In this document: piece after piece, positions 22,999 to 30,924 of the stretch
Layout: each line of letters opens with the position of its first letter
Position numbering within the stretch: position 1 is the stretch's first letter
From: Pseudolabrys sp. Root1462
Lineage (GTDB): Bacteria; Pseudomonadota; Alphaproteobacteria; Rhizobiales; Xanthobacteraceae
DNA length: 64,000 nt
Assembly: GCF_001426945.1 (NCBI RefSeq)
Contig: NZ_LMFS01000004.1
Coordinates: 130,852 to 194,851, forward strand
Direction: 5' to 3'
Made by a program: the position numbers and the translations under genes
The notes under the pieces: generated by a model
What the model was told of the DNA's origin: nothing
What the model saw: only the letters and a program-made list of their open reading frames with translations
Databases searched by the model: none

Positions 22999-25392
22999 AT
23001 GACATCAGCAGACAACCTCAAGTCCCTGAGTGCCCTCGAGCGCAAGGTGCTGTGGCTGGCGAGCTGGATGATCCACAACGCCAACCACATCCGCGAGAAC
23101 AATGACGGGCTGAAGGTCGGCGGCCACCAGGCCTCGAGTGCCTCGCTCGCGACCATCATGACGGCGCTGTACTTTGATGTGCTGCGGCCGCAGGACCGCG
23201 TCGCGGTGAAGCCCCACGCCTCGCCGATCTATCATGCCATCCAGTATCTGTTCGGCAAGCAGACGCGTGAGAAGATGGAAGCCTTCCGCGGCTACAAGGG
23301 CGCGCAGAGCTATCCGTCGCGCACCAAGGACACCGACGACGTCGATTTCTCGACCGGTTCGGTGGGCCTCGGCGTCGCGCAGACTTTATTCTCGTCGCTG
23401 GTGCAGGATTACGTGCGGGCGCATGGCTGGGCCAAGGATCGTCCCGAAGGCCGCATGGTGGCGCTGGTCGGCGACGCCGAGCTCGATGAAGGCAACATCT
23501 TCGAAGCGCTGCTCGACGGCTGGAAGCAGGGCCTGCGTAATTGCTGGTGGGTCATCGACTATAACCGCCAGAGCCTGGACGCCGTGGTGCGCGAAGGCCT
23601 GTGGGAGCGCTACGAGCAACTGTTCAAGAATTTCGGCTGGAACGTCGCCATCGTGAAGTACGGCTCGCTGCAGCAGGCGGCGTTCAAGGAGCCGGGCGGC
23701 GACAGGCTGAAACATTGGATCGACACCTGTCCGAACCCGCTGTACTCGGCGCTGGTGTTCGCCGGCGGCGCGGCCTGGCGCAAGCGTCTCAACGACGAGA
23801 TCGGCGATCAAGGGCCGGTATCGAAACTGATCGAAAAGCGCAGCGACGATGAACTCGCGGCGCTGATGAACAACCTCGGCGGTCACGATCTGCCGGCGCT
23901 GCTGGAAGCCTTCCATGGCGCCGATCCGGAAAAGCCGACCTGCTTCATCTGCTATACGGTGAAGGGCTTCGGCCTGCCGATGGCAGGTCACAAGGACAAT
24001 CATGCCGGACTGATGACCCCGGCACAGATGGAGACCTTCCGGGGCAAGATGGCCGTGCGTCCGGGGCATGAATGGGACAAGTTCGAAGGCCTCGACAATC
24101 CGGACACCTTGCAAGCCTTCCTCGACAAGGTGCCTTTCGTCTCCGGCGGCGAACGTCGCTTGACCGCGCCGGCCATTCCGGTGCCGGAAACCCTGCAGAT
24201 AACGATTCAGCCGACCATGGCGACGCAGACCGGCTTCGGCACGATTCTCCATGAGATCGGCCGCGCCGACACGGAGTTCGCAAGCCGTATCGTTACGACG
24301 TCGCCGGACGTCACGGTTTCGACCAATCTCGGCCCCTGGGTGAACCGGCGTGGTCTGTTCGCCCGCGAGGCGATGGCCGACACCTTCAAGAGCGAACAGA
24401 TTCCGTCGACGTTCAATTGGGAGTTCTCGCCGAAGGGCCAGCACATGGAGCTGGGCATTGCCGAGTCCAACCTGTTCATCAATCTTTCGGCCCTCGGCCT
24501 GTCGCATTCCATCAACGGCGTGCGGCTGCTGCCGATCGGTACCTTGTACGATCCATTCATCGCCCGCGGCCTCGATCAGCTCAATTACGGCTGCTATCAG
24601 GACTCGCGTTTCATGGTGGTGGCGACGCCGTCGGGCGTCACCTTGGCCGGCGAAGGCGGCGCGCATCAGTCGATCGCCGAACCGCTGATCGGCATGGCGC
24701 AGGACGGTCTGGCCTCGTTCGAGCCGGCCTTCGTCGACGAACTCGCGGAGATCATGCGCTGGTCGTTCGACTACATGCAGAAGGACGGCAAGGACGCCGA
24801 GGCTTCCGAAAAAAGCTGGCTGCGCGACGAGAGCGGCGGCTCGGTTTACCTGCGGCTGTCGACCCGGCCGATCGAACAGATCCAGCGCACCATGACGCCG
24901 GAACTGCGCCAGCACATCATCGACGGCGCCTACTGGCTGCGCGAGCCCGGTCCGAACTGTCAGGTCATCGTCGCCTATAGCGGCGCCATCGCGCCGGAAG
25001 CTATTGCCGCCGTCGGCCTGATGGCGGAAGACCGCCGCGACATCGGTTTGCTCGCCGTCACGTCGGCGGATCGTCTCAATGCCGGCTGGACCGCGGCGCA
25101 GCGCGCAAGAGAGCGCGGCCTTGTGCATGCACGCTCGCATATCGAACGCCTGCTCGGTGATCTTCAGCCGCACTGCGGCATCGTCACCGTCATCGACGGT
25201 CACCCGGCAACGCTGTCGTGGTTGGGGGCCGTGCACGGCAATCGCACGCGCGGGCTCGGCGTCGAGCACTTCGGTCAGACCGGCACGCTCGCCGATCTCT
25301 ACAAACACTATGGCATCGACTCGAACGCCATCATCGCCGCCGCCGAAGCCATCGCGCCGGGCCGGCCGATGCGATACCTGAAGGCGTTGTAG
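22999..25392 (+). CDS. Homodimeric E1-type 2-oxo acid dehydrogenase / transketolase-like enzyme (MdeB-like)
   Basis: 797 residues from ATG 22999, which follows AAGGGAGA. Thiamine-diphosphate binding is visible in VGDAELDEGN and, some 30 residues on, WWVIDYNRQSLD; the N-terminal HNANHIRENNDGLKVGGHQA matches the AceE (homodimeric pyruvate dehydrogenase E1) family. The central part ELGIAESNLFINLSALGLSH is the transketolase pyrimidine-binding domain. Full AceE is about 890 residues; this shorter type is often annotated simply as transketolase. With a divergent Lrp regulator, an MdeB-like role on 2-oxobutyrate or a branched 2-oxo acid is plausible. No E2 or E3 gene is adjacent. Confidence 0.85.
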   Translation: MTSADNLKSLSALERKVLWLASWMIHNANHIRENNDGLKVGGHQASSASLATIMTALYFDVLRPQDRVAVKPHASPIYHAIQYLFGKQTREKMEAFRGYKGAQSYPSRTKDTDDVDFSTGSVGLGVAQTLFSSLVQDYVRAHGWAKDRPEGRMVALVGDAELDEGNIFEALLDGWKQGLRNCWWVIDYNRQSLDAVVREGLWERYEQLFKNFGWNVAIVKYGSLQQAAFKEPGGDRLKHWIDTCPNPLYSALVFAGGAAWRKRLNDEIGDQGPVSKLIEKRSDDELAALMNNLGGHDLPALLEAFHGADPEKPTCFICYTVKGFGLPMAGHKDNHAGLMTPAQMETFRGKMAVRPGHEWDKFEGLDNPDTLQAFLDKVPFVSGGERRLTAPAIPVPETLQITIQPTMATQTGFGTILHEIGRADTEFASRIVTTSPDVTVSTNLGPWVNRRGLFAREAMADTFKSEQIPSTFNWEFSPKGQHMELGIAESNLFINLSALGLSHSINGVRLLPIGTLYDPFIARGLDQLNYGCYQDSRFMVVATPSGVTLAGEGGAHQSIAEPLIGMAQDGLASFEPAFVDELAEIMRWSFDYMQKDGKDAEASEKSWLRDESGGSVYLRLSTRPIEQIQRTMTPELRQHIIDGAYWLREPGPNCQVIVAYSGAIAPEAIAAVGLMAEDRRDIGLLAVTSADRLNAGWTAAQRARERGLVHARSHIERLLGDLQPHCGIVTVIDGHPATLSWLGAVHGNRTRGLGVEHFGQTGTLADLYKHYGIDSNAIIAAAEAIAPGRPMRYLKAL

Positions 25393-25396
25393 TTTT

Positions 25397-25429
25397 CCCT
25401 CTCCCCGACCTTACGGGGAGGGAGAGGGG
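25397..25429. terminator. GC-rich hairpin between convergent genes
   Basis: CTCCCCG (25401-25407), 6-nt loop, CGGGGAG (25414-25420), flanked by a further CCCT/AGGGG pairing. There is no T-run on either side, so it is a weak intrinsic terminator at best, but its position between the dehydrogenase and the GMC oxidoreductase suggests that role. Confidence 0.4.
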
Positions 25430-25434
25430 TAACA

Positions 25435-27060
25435 TCACCGCCCATCCTCCATCACCATCGCCGCGCCCTTCTCGGCAATCATCATGGTCGGCGAATTGGT
25501 GTTGCCGCTCGTGATCGACGGCATCACCGAGGCATCGATGACGCGCAAGCCGTCGACACCGATGACGCGCAGCCGCGCGTCCACCACGGCCAGGCGATCG
25601 TCGTCGCGGCCCATCTTCGCGGTGCCGACCGGATGGAAGATCGTGGTGCCGATATCGCCGGCCGCCTTGGCCAGCGCCACGTCGTCGTCGCTCTTGATGC
25701 CTTCGCCCGGCAGATATTCGACTGGATGATAGTTGCGCAACGCCGGCTGTGAAACGATGCGGCGCGTGACGCGGATCGAGTCGGCGGCGACGCGGCGATC
25801 CTCCTCGGTCGACAGGTAATGCGGCGCGATCGCCGGGGCCTGCGCCGGATCGGCCGATTTCAGCGTCACCGCACCGCGCGACGTCGGCCGCAGATTGGCG
25901 ACGCTGGCGGTGAAGGCCGGGAACGGATGCAGCGGGTCACCGAACTTCTCCAGCGACAAGGGCTGCACGTGATACTGAATGTTGGCGCGATCCTGGGTCG
26001 GATCGGACTTCGTGAAAGCGCCGAGCTGCGACGGCGCCATCGTCATCGGCCCGCGGCGGCGGAAAACGTAATCCAGGCCCATGCTGAGCTGACCGAGCCG
26101 GGTCGCGTTGACGGCGTTGAGCGTGCGCACGCCCTCGACCTTGTAGATCGTGCGCAGCTGCAGATGGTCCTGCAAGTTCTCGCCGACGCCGGGCCGATCA
26201 AGGCGCGCGGGAATGTCGTAATTGCCGAGATGCGTGGCCGGACCGATGCCCGACAGCATCAACAAATGCGGTGAGCCGATGGCGCCGGCGGCGAGGATGA
26301 CTTCGCCGCGGCATTGCGCGCTGCGCGCCACGCCGTGCTGGCGAAAGCGCACGCCGCTGGCGCGCGCGCCGTCGAACAAAAGAGCTTCGGCCTGGCATCC
26401 GGTTTCGAGCCGCAAATTCGGGCGATTGAGCGCCGGCTTGAGGAAGCCGCGCGCCGCCGACCAGCGCCGGCCACGTCGCTGATTGACGTGGAAATAGCCG
26501 ATGCCTTCGTTGTCGCCGGTGTTGAAATCGACACTTTCCGGAATGCCGTACTGGATCGCCGCGCGGCGGAACGCTTCGAGGATTTCCCACGACAGCCGCT
26601 GCTGCTCGACGCGCCACTCGCCACCCTGCGCGTGCATGTCGCCCGTGAGAAAGTGATCGACGTGCTTGCGGAAATAAGGCCGGACGTCGTCCCACGACCA
26701 GCCGGGCAGGCCGAGCTGGCGCCACTGGTCGTAATCGGTTGCCTGCCCCAGCATGTAAATCATGCCGTTGATCGCCGAGCAGCCGCCGATCACCTTGCCG
26801 CGCGGGTAATTGAGGCTGCGGCCGTTGAGGCCCGCCTCCGGCTCGGTCTTGAACATCCAGTCGGCGCGCGGATTGCCGATGGCGAACAGGTAGCCGACCG
26901 GAATGTGAAACCAGATCCAATTGTCCTTGCCGCCGGCTTCCAGCAGCAGCACGCGCTTGGACGGATCGGCGGAAAGCCGGTTCGCCAGCACGCAGCCGGC
27001 CGAGCCGGCGCCGACGATGATGTAGTCGTACTCGCCCTCGAGGGGCGTAACCGTTGCCAT
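25435..27060 (-). CDS. GMC-family FAD-dependent oxidoreductase (choline/alcohol dehydrogenase-like)
   Basis: 541 residues. FAD-binding [20 protein letters not shown] near residue 10, the GMC signature 1 in [20 protein letters not shown] and signature 2 in [18 protein letters not shown] are intact. The catalytic His is in [10 protein letters not shown], with [16 protein letters not shown] at the end. It is related to choline and polyethylene-glycol dehydrogenases; the real alcohol is unknown. The start ATG 27060 has AAGAGGAAA upstream, rejecting a much longer upstream reading. No betaine aldehyde dehydrogenase or BetI is nearby, so betaine synthesis is not supported. Confidence 0.93.
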   Translation of the reverse strand: MATVTPLEGEYDYIIVGAGSAGCVLANRLSADPSKRVLLLEAGGKDNWIWFHIPVGYLFAIGNPRADWMFKTEPEAGLNGRSLNYPRGKVIGGCSAINGMIYMLGQATDYDQWRQLGLPGWSWDDVRPYFRKHVDHFLTGDMHAQGGEWRVEQQRLSWEILEAFRRAAIQYGIPESVDFNTGDNEGIGYFHVNQRRGRRWSAARGFLKPALNRPNLRLETGCQAEALLFDGARASGVRFRQHGVARSAQCRGEVILAAGAIGSPHLLMLSGIGPATHLGNYDIPARLDRPGVGENLQDHLQLRTIYKVEGVRTLNAVNATRLGQLSMGLDYVFRRRGPMTMAPSQLGAFTKSDPTQDRANIQYHVQPLSLEKFGDPLHPFPAFTASVANLRPTSRGAVTLKSADPAQAPAIAPHYLSTEEDRRVAADSIRVTRRIVSQPALRNYHPVEYLPGEGIKSDDDVALAKAAGDIGTTIFHPVGTAKMGRDDDRLAVVDARLRVIGVDGLRVIDASVMPSITSGNTNSPTMMIAEKGAAMVMEDGR

Positions 27061-27256
27061 TGACGTTTCCTCTTGCCGCGAGTTTGCGTGATGGCAGGAA
27101 CGGTGACAAGCGGGCGGGAACTTGCTAGGCTCTTGGCACCGGCGGCGCATTGTGCATGCACCCCGCGAAAGTCGGAACGGCGGTTCCGGCGACGGATCGA
27201 CACGACAACCGATTTGACGCCATCCGGCGCCGTCAAGGCGCGCGAGGAGTACCGCC

Positions 27257-28054
27257 GTGTTCAAGACCATGTCCATTGCCGCCGGCCTCATGGCCCTTGC
27301 CCTCACCGCAGCGCTGCCGGCGCGCGCGCAGAGCCAGAGCGCCGACAGCCTCACCGTGTTCGCGGCCGCCTCGCTGAAGAACGCGCTCGACGACACCAAC
27401 GCCGCGTTCACCAAGGCGACGGGCATCAAGGTGACGGCGAGCTACGCTGCATCCTCGGCGCTCGCCAAGCAGATTGAAAACGGCGCGCCGGCCGACATCT
27501 TCATCTCCGCCGACCTCAACTGGATGGACTACGTCGCCGGGAAAAATCTCATCAAGGCCGACAGCCGCACGAACCTGCTCGGCAACAAGCTGGTGCTGAT
27601 CGCGGGCAAGGATTCCAAGCTCGCCAACGTCAAGATCGACCAGGGCTTTGACATCGCCAAGCTCGCCGGCGACAACCGCATCGCCGTCGCGGACGTGAAG
27701 GCGGTGCCGGCCGGCCTCTATGCCAAGGCTGCTCTGGAGAAGCTCGGCGCCTGGGCCGCGGCCGAACCGAAGCTGGCTCAGGCCGAGAACGTGCGCGCCA
27801 CGCTCGCCTTCGTCGCCCGCGGCGAAACGCCGATCGGCATCGTCTATGAGACCGACGCCAAGATCGAGCCGAGCGTCAAGATCATCGGCACGTTCCCTGA
27901 CGGCTCATATCCGCCGGTGACCTATCCCATCGCGGCGACAACGAGCGCCAAGGCGGGCGCAGCGAAGTATCTGGCTTTTCTGCGCGGTGATGCCGCCAAG
28001 GCAATCTTCGAGAGATACGGCTTCAGCGTTTTGGCCAACGCGAAAGCCAGCTAG
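27257..28054 (+). CDS. modA: Molybdate ABC transporter periplasmic binding protein
   Basis: 265 residues with a signal peptide (1-24, ending ARAQ). LTVFAAASLKNALDDTNAAF and the GAPADIFISADLNWMD segment are the oxyanion-binding signature of ModA. The start is GTG 27257, with GAGGAG eight bases upstream. It heads modABC, which delivers molybdate for molybdenum cofactor. I see no ModE-type palindrome in the 196 bp upstream. Confidence 0.95.
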   Translation: MFKTMSIAAGLMALALTAALPARAQSQSADSLTVFAAASLKNALDDTNAAFTKATGIKVTASYAASSALAKQIENGAPADIFISADLNWMDYVAGKNLIKADSRTNLLGNKLVLIAGKDSKLANVKIDQGFDIAKLAGDNRIAVADVKAVPAGLYAKAALEKLGAWAAAEPKLAQAENVRATLAFVARGETPIGIVYETDAKIEPSVKIIGTFPDGSYPPVTYPIAATTSAKAGAAKYLAFLRGDAAKAIFERYGFSVLANAKAS

Positions 28055-28063
28055 AACATTCCA

Positions 28064-28756
28064 ATGTTCGCGCTGTCGCCCGAAGAATGGACCGCCATCG
28101 CCCTCTCTTTGAGGGTGGCGGCGGTCGCCACCCTCGTGTCCCTGCCACTCGGCATCGCGGTGGCGTGGCTCCTCGCGCGCAAGAATTTCCCCGGCAAGTC
28201 GCTGCTCAATGCCTTCATCTATTTGCCCCTGGTGCTGCCGCCGGTCGTCACCGGCTATCTGCTGCTCATCGCCTTCGGCCGCCGCGGCCTGTTCGGCGAA
28301 TGGCTCGAGAGCGTCGGCATCGTGTTCTCGTTTCGCTGGACCGGCGCGGCGCTGGCCTGCGCAGTGATGTCGTTTCCGCTGATGGTCGGCGCCATCCGCC
28401 TGTCCATCGAAGCCGTCGATCGCAAACTCGAGGACGCCGCTTCGACACTGGGTGCCAACCGCGTCTGGACGCTGATCACCGTGACGCTGCCGCTGGCCCT
28501 GCCCGGCATCATCGCCGGCGCGGTGCTGGCCTTCGCACGGGCGCTCGGCGAATTCGGCGCCACCATTACCTTTGTCTCCAACATTCCCGGCGAAACCCAG
28601 ACCATCTCGGCCGCCATCTACACGCTGACGCAGGTGCCCGGCGGCGACGCACAGGCGCTCAGGCTGGTGGTGATCGCGGTCGCGATCTCGCTGCTGGCGT
28701 TGATCGTGTCGGAGTGGTTCGGCCGTCGAGCCGGCGCCCGCGTGCATGGTGTTTGA
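28064..28756 (+). CDS. modB: Molybdate ABC transporter permease
   Basis: 230 residues, five to six membrane helices. The cytoplasmic EAA motif is DAASTLGANRVWTLITVTLP, with the ModB-typical ALGEFGATITFVSNIPGETQ following. It starts ten bases after modA and its end overlaps modC by 11 bp, so translation is coupled. Confidence 0.96.
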   Translation: MFALSPEEWTAIALSLRVAAVATLVSLPLGIAVAWLLARKNFPGKSLLNAFIYLPLVLPPVVTGYLLLIAFGRRGLFGEWLESVGIVFSFRWTGAALACAVMSFPLMVGAIRLSIEAVDRKLEDAASTLGANRVWTLITVTLPLALPGIIAGAVLAFARALGEFGATITFVSNIPGETQTISAAIYTLTQVPGGDAQALRLVVIAVAISLLALIVSEWFGRRAGARVHGV

Positions 28757-29417
28757 CGTGATTTCGGTCGATGTCGACAAACAGCTCGGGGACTTCGCCA
28801 TCAGCGCCAGCTTCGAGGGCGACAACGGCGTCACCGCGCTGTTCGGACCGTCCGGCTCGGGCAAGACATCGATCGTCGGCATGATCGCCGGCCTGATCAA
28901 GCCGGACCGCGGCCGCATTGCGATCGACGGCGACACCGTATTCGACAGCGCCACCGGCATCGACGCGCCGGCTCATCGCCGCCGCATCGGCTACGTTTTT
29001 CAGGACGGCCGGCTGTTTCCGCATTTGTCGGTGGCGCGCAATCTCGACTACGGCCGCTGGATGACCGGCCTGCCGCCCGACGAGGCGCAGTTCAAACACG
29101 TGATCGAATTGCTCGACATCGCGCCGCTCATCAAGCGGCGTCCCGGCGCGTTGTCCGGCGGCGAGCGCCAGCGCGTCGCGCTCGGCCGCGCGCTTTTGAT
29201 GAAGCCGCGGCTGATGCTGCTCGACGAGCCGCTGGCATCGCTCGACGCGCGGCGCAAGAACGAGATCCTGCCCTACTTCATTCGCCTGCGCGACGACACC
29301 AGGCTGCCGATGATCTATGTCAGCCACGACGCCAATGAGGTGAGGCGGCTCGCCAGCCGCGTCGTGCTGCTCGACGACGGCCAGGTGGCGAAGACCGGGG
29401 GCGTGGAGTTGCTGTAG
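28746..29417 (+). CDS. modC: Molybdate ABC transporter ATP-binding protein, short form without TOBE/Mop domain
   Basis: 223 residues. The ATPase domain is complete: GPSGSGKTS (34-42), VFQDGRLFPHLSV, LSGGERQRVALGRAL, LMLLDEP and SHDANEV. Classical ModC has about 350 residues, with a C-terminal TOBE/Mop domain for feedback by molybdate; here the protein stops right after the D-loop/H-loop region with AKTGGVELL. A degenerate palindromic repeat begins six bases after the stop, so the regulatory domain may have been lost by an insertion or deletion, or this may be a native short form. Confidence 0.92.
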   Translation: MVFDVISVDVDKQLGDFAISASFEGDNGVTALFGPSGSGKTSIVGMIAGLIKPDRGRIAIDGDTVFDSATGIDAPAHRRRIGYVFQDGRLFPHLSVARNLDYGRWMTGLPPDEAQFKHVIELLDIAPLIKRRPGALSGGERQRVALGRALLMKPRLMLLDEPLASLDARRKNEILPYFIRLRDDTRLPMIYVSHDANEVRRLASRVVLLDDGQVAKTGGVELL

Positions 29418-29422
29418 TCGCT

Positions 29423-29470
29423 GTCGTCCCGGGGGAGTACATGCTTTGGCCCCGCCTTCGCGGCGGCGAC
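29423..29470. repeat. Degenerate palindromic repeat after modC
   Basis: GTCGTCCCGGGG... to GGCCCCGCC-TTC-GCGGCGGCGAC resembles the repeat at 22859-22980, with a small CGCC-TTC-GCGG hairpin. It lies directly behind the shortened modC. Confidence 0.5.
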
Positions 29471-29491
29471 TCCATTCGCTACACTGCGCCC

Positions 29492-30298
29492 ATGTTCCCG
29501 CCCTCCCGCATCGTGTGCCTGACCGAAGAGACCGTCGAGACGCTTTATCTCCTCGGCGAGGACAGGCGCATTGTCGGTGTTTCCGGCTATGCGGTGCGGC
29601 CGCCGCGGGTGCGCAAGGAGAAGCCGCGCGTCGGCGCCTTCATTTCCGCCGACGTGCCGAAGATCCTGGCGCTCGAGCCCGACCTCGTCCTTACCTTCTC
29701 CGATCTGCAGGCCGACATCGTCGCCGAACTGATCCGTAGCAACGTCGCCGTGCACGCCTTTAACCAGCGCGACATCGCCGGCATCTTCGACATGATCCGC
29801 ACGCTCGGTGCGCTGGTCGGCCAGCCGGCCAAAGCCGAGGCTTTGGCGCGCACGCTGGAAACGCGCCTGCATCAGGTGCGCGCGCAATCCTCGAAGCTGA
29901 TGCGCCGCCCGCGTGTCTATTTCGAGGAATGGGACGAGCCCATGATCTCCGGGCTCGGCTGGGTGTCGGAACTGATCGAAGCCGCCGGCGGCATCGATAT
30001 CTTCCCCGACCTGTCAAAGCGCAAGAATGCCAAGGACCGCATCGTGACGCCGGAGGCGGTGATGGCAGCCAAGCCCGACATCATCATCGGCTCGTGGTGC
30101 GGCAAGAAATTCGTGCCGGGCAAGGTTGCCGCTCGGCCCGGTTTCGAGACCGTGCCGGCGGTCGCCACCGGCTGGCTGCGCGAGATCAAGTCGACCGTCA
30201 TCCTGCAGCCCGGCCCGGCCGCGCTGACTGACGGGCTCGACCAGCTCGCCGCCATCATGGCGGATTGGGCCGCCGATGGCCGAAAAACGCCGGTTTGA
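29492..30298 (+). CDS. BtuF-like cobalamin/metal-chelate binding protein without signal peptide
   Basis: 268 residues from ATG 29492. The type III periplasmic-binding fold is evident: RIVCLTEETVETLYLLGE, RVGAFISADVPKILALEPDL, LVLTFSDLQADIVAELI, VYFEEWDEPMISGLGWVSEL and ILQPGPAALTDGLDQL. Proteins of this kind are annotated as cobalamin-binding. There is no signal peptide or lipobox, so it appears cytoplasmic, which is odd for an import protein but common in this subgroup. A DUF6580 membrane protein starts 47 bp downstream, perhaps a partner. Confidence 0.8.
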   Translation: MFPPSRIVCLTEETVETLYLLGEDRRIVGVSGYAVRPPRVRKEKPRVGAFISADVPKILALEPDLVLTFSDLQADIVAELIRSNVAVHAFNQRDIAGIFDMIRTLGALVGQPAKAEALARTLETRLHQVRAQSSKLMRRPRVYFEEWDEPMISGLGWVSELIEAAGGIDIFPDLSKRKNAKDRIVTPEAVMAAKPDIIIGSWCGKKFVPGKVAARPGFETVPAVATGWLREIKSTVILQPGPAALTDGLDQLAAIMADWAADGRKTPV

Positions 30299-30345
30299 CG
30301 GTCCACTTGGCGGATAGCCTAGGCGGCGGCGGGTATGCTAAGAAG

Positions 30346-30921
30346 ATGGCGAATAACGAACAGGATTTGACGGCAATGCAATCGACCGAAAACCGCTCCG
30401 CCCTGCTGGCCGACCTCGCGCTGATCGCCTTCCTGATCGCGCTCGACGTCACCGCGCGCTTGCTGCCGCACGCCTGGGGTTTCATGCCGGTCGCGGCGAG
30501 CGCGCTGTTCGCCGGCCGCATGCTGCGCAACCCGGTGCTGGCGCCGGTGGTACCGCTTGCGGCGATGGCGCTGTCCGGTCTGGCGCTGTCCGGCGACGAC
30601 TGGCGGGTCTCGCTGATCACCTATGTTGCCATCACCCTGCCCGCCTTCGCCGGCATGGCGACGCGCCAATGGCGCGGTGTCCCCGGCACCGCTGGTACCA
30701 TGCTCGGCTGCTCGGTGGCCTTCTTCGCGTTGTCGAACTTCGCCGTCTGGCTGTTCAGCGGTATGTACAGCTTGGATCTCGCCGGCCTGACGCGGTGCTA
30801 CGTACTGGCGTTGCCGTTCTTCCAGCACACCGTCGCCGGTGATTTGTTCTGGACCGCCGTGCTGTTCGGCGGTGCCTGGATGGTACAGCGCACGCCGCTG
30901 CTGGCGCGCCGCAACGGCTGA
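30346..30921 (+). CDS. DUF6580-like small integral membrane protein
   Basis: 191 residues from ATG 30346 (ATG 30376 is possible). Five or six hydrophobic segments run through the protein: LLADLALIAFLIALDVTARL, then FMPVAASALFAGRML. The arrangement of a first helix ending in R-L-L-P-H followed by F.PV.A.ALFAGR is the signature of the DUF6580 putative transport family, which resembles substrate-binding subunits of ECF-type vitamin transporters. Its position after a BtuF-like gene hints at vitamin uptake. No ATPase gene is adjacent. Confidence 0.7.
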   Translation: MANNEQDLTAMQSTENRSALLADLALIAFLIALDVTARLLPHAWGFMPVAASALFAGRMLRNPVLAPVVPLAAMALSGLALSGDDWRVSLITYVAITLPAFAGMATRQWRGVPGTAGTMLGCSVAFFALSNFAVWLFSGMYSLDLAGLTRCYVLALPFFQHTVAGDLFWTAVLFGGAWMVQRTPLLARRNG

Positions 30922-30924
30922 GCC

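Noticed and set aside
23386-25308. A 640-codon leftward open frame
   Set aside because: It is antisense to the E1-type dehydrogenase, which has unmistakable motifs; the antisense product has none.
25397-25429. Hairpin considered as a strong Rho-independent terminator
   Set aside because: No T-run follows on either strand, so it is listed only as a weak candidate.
25435-27060. GMC oxidoreductase considered as BetA of the glycine-betaine pathway
   Set aside because: No betB, betI or choline transporter is nearby, and the family covers many alcohol oxidisers.
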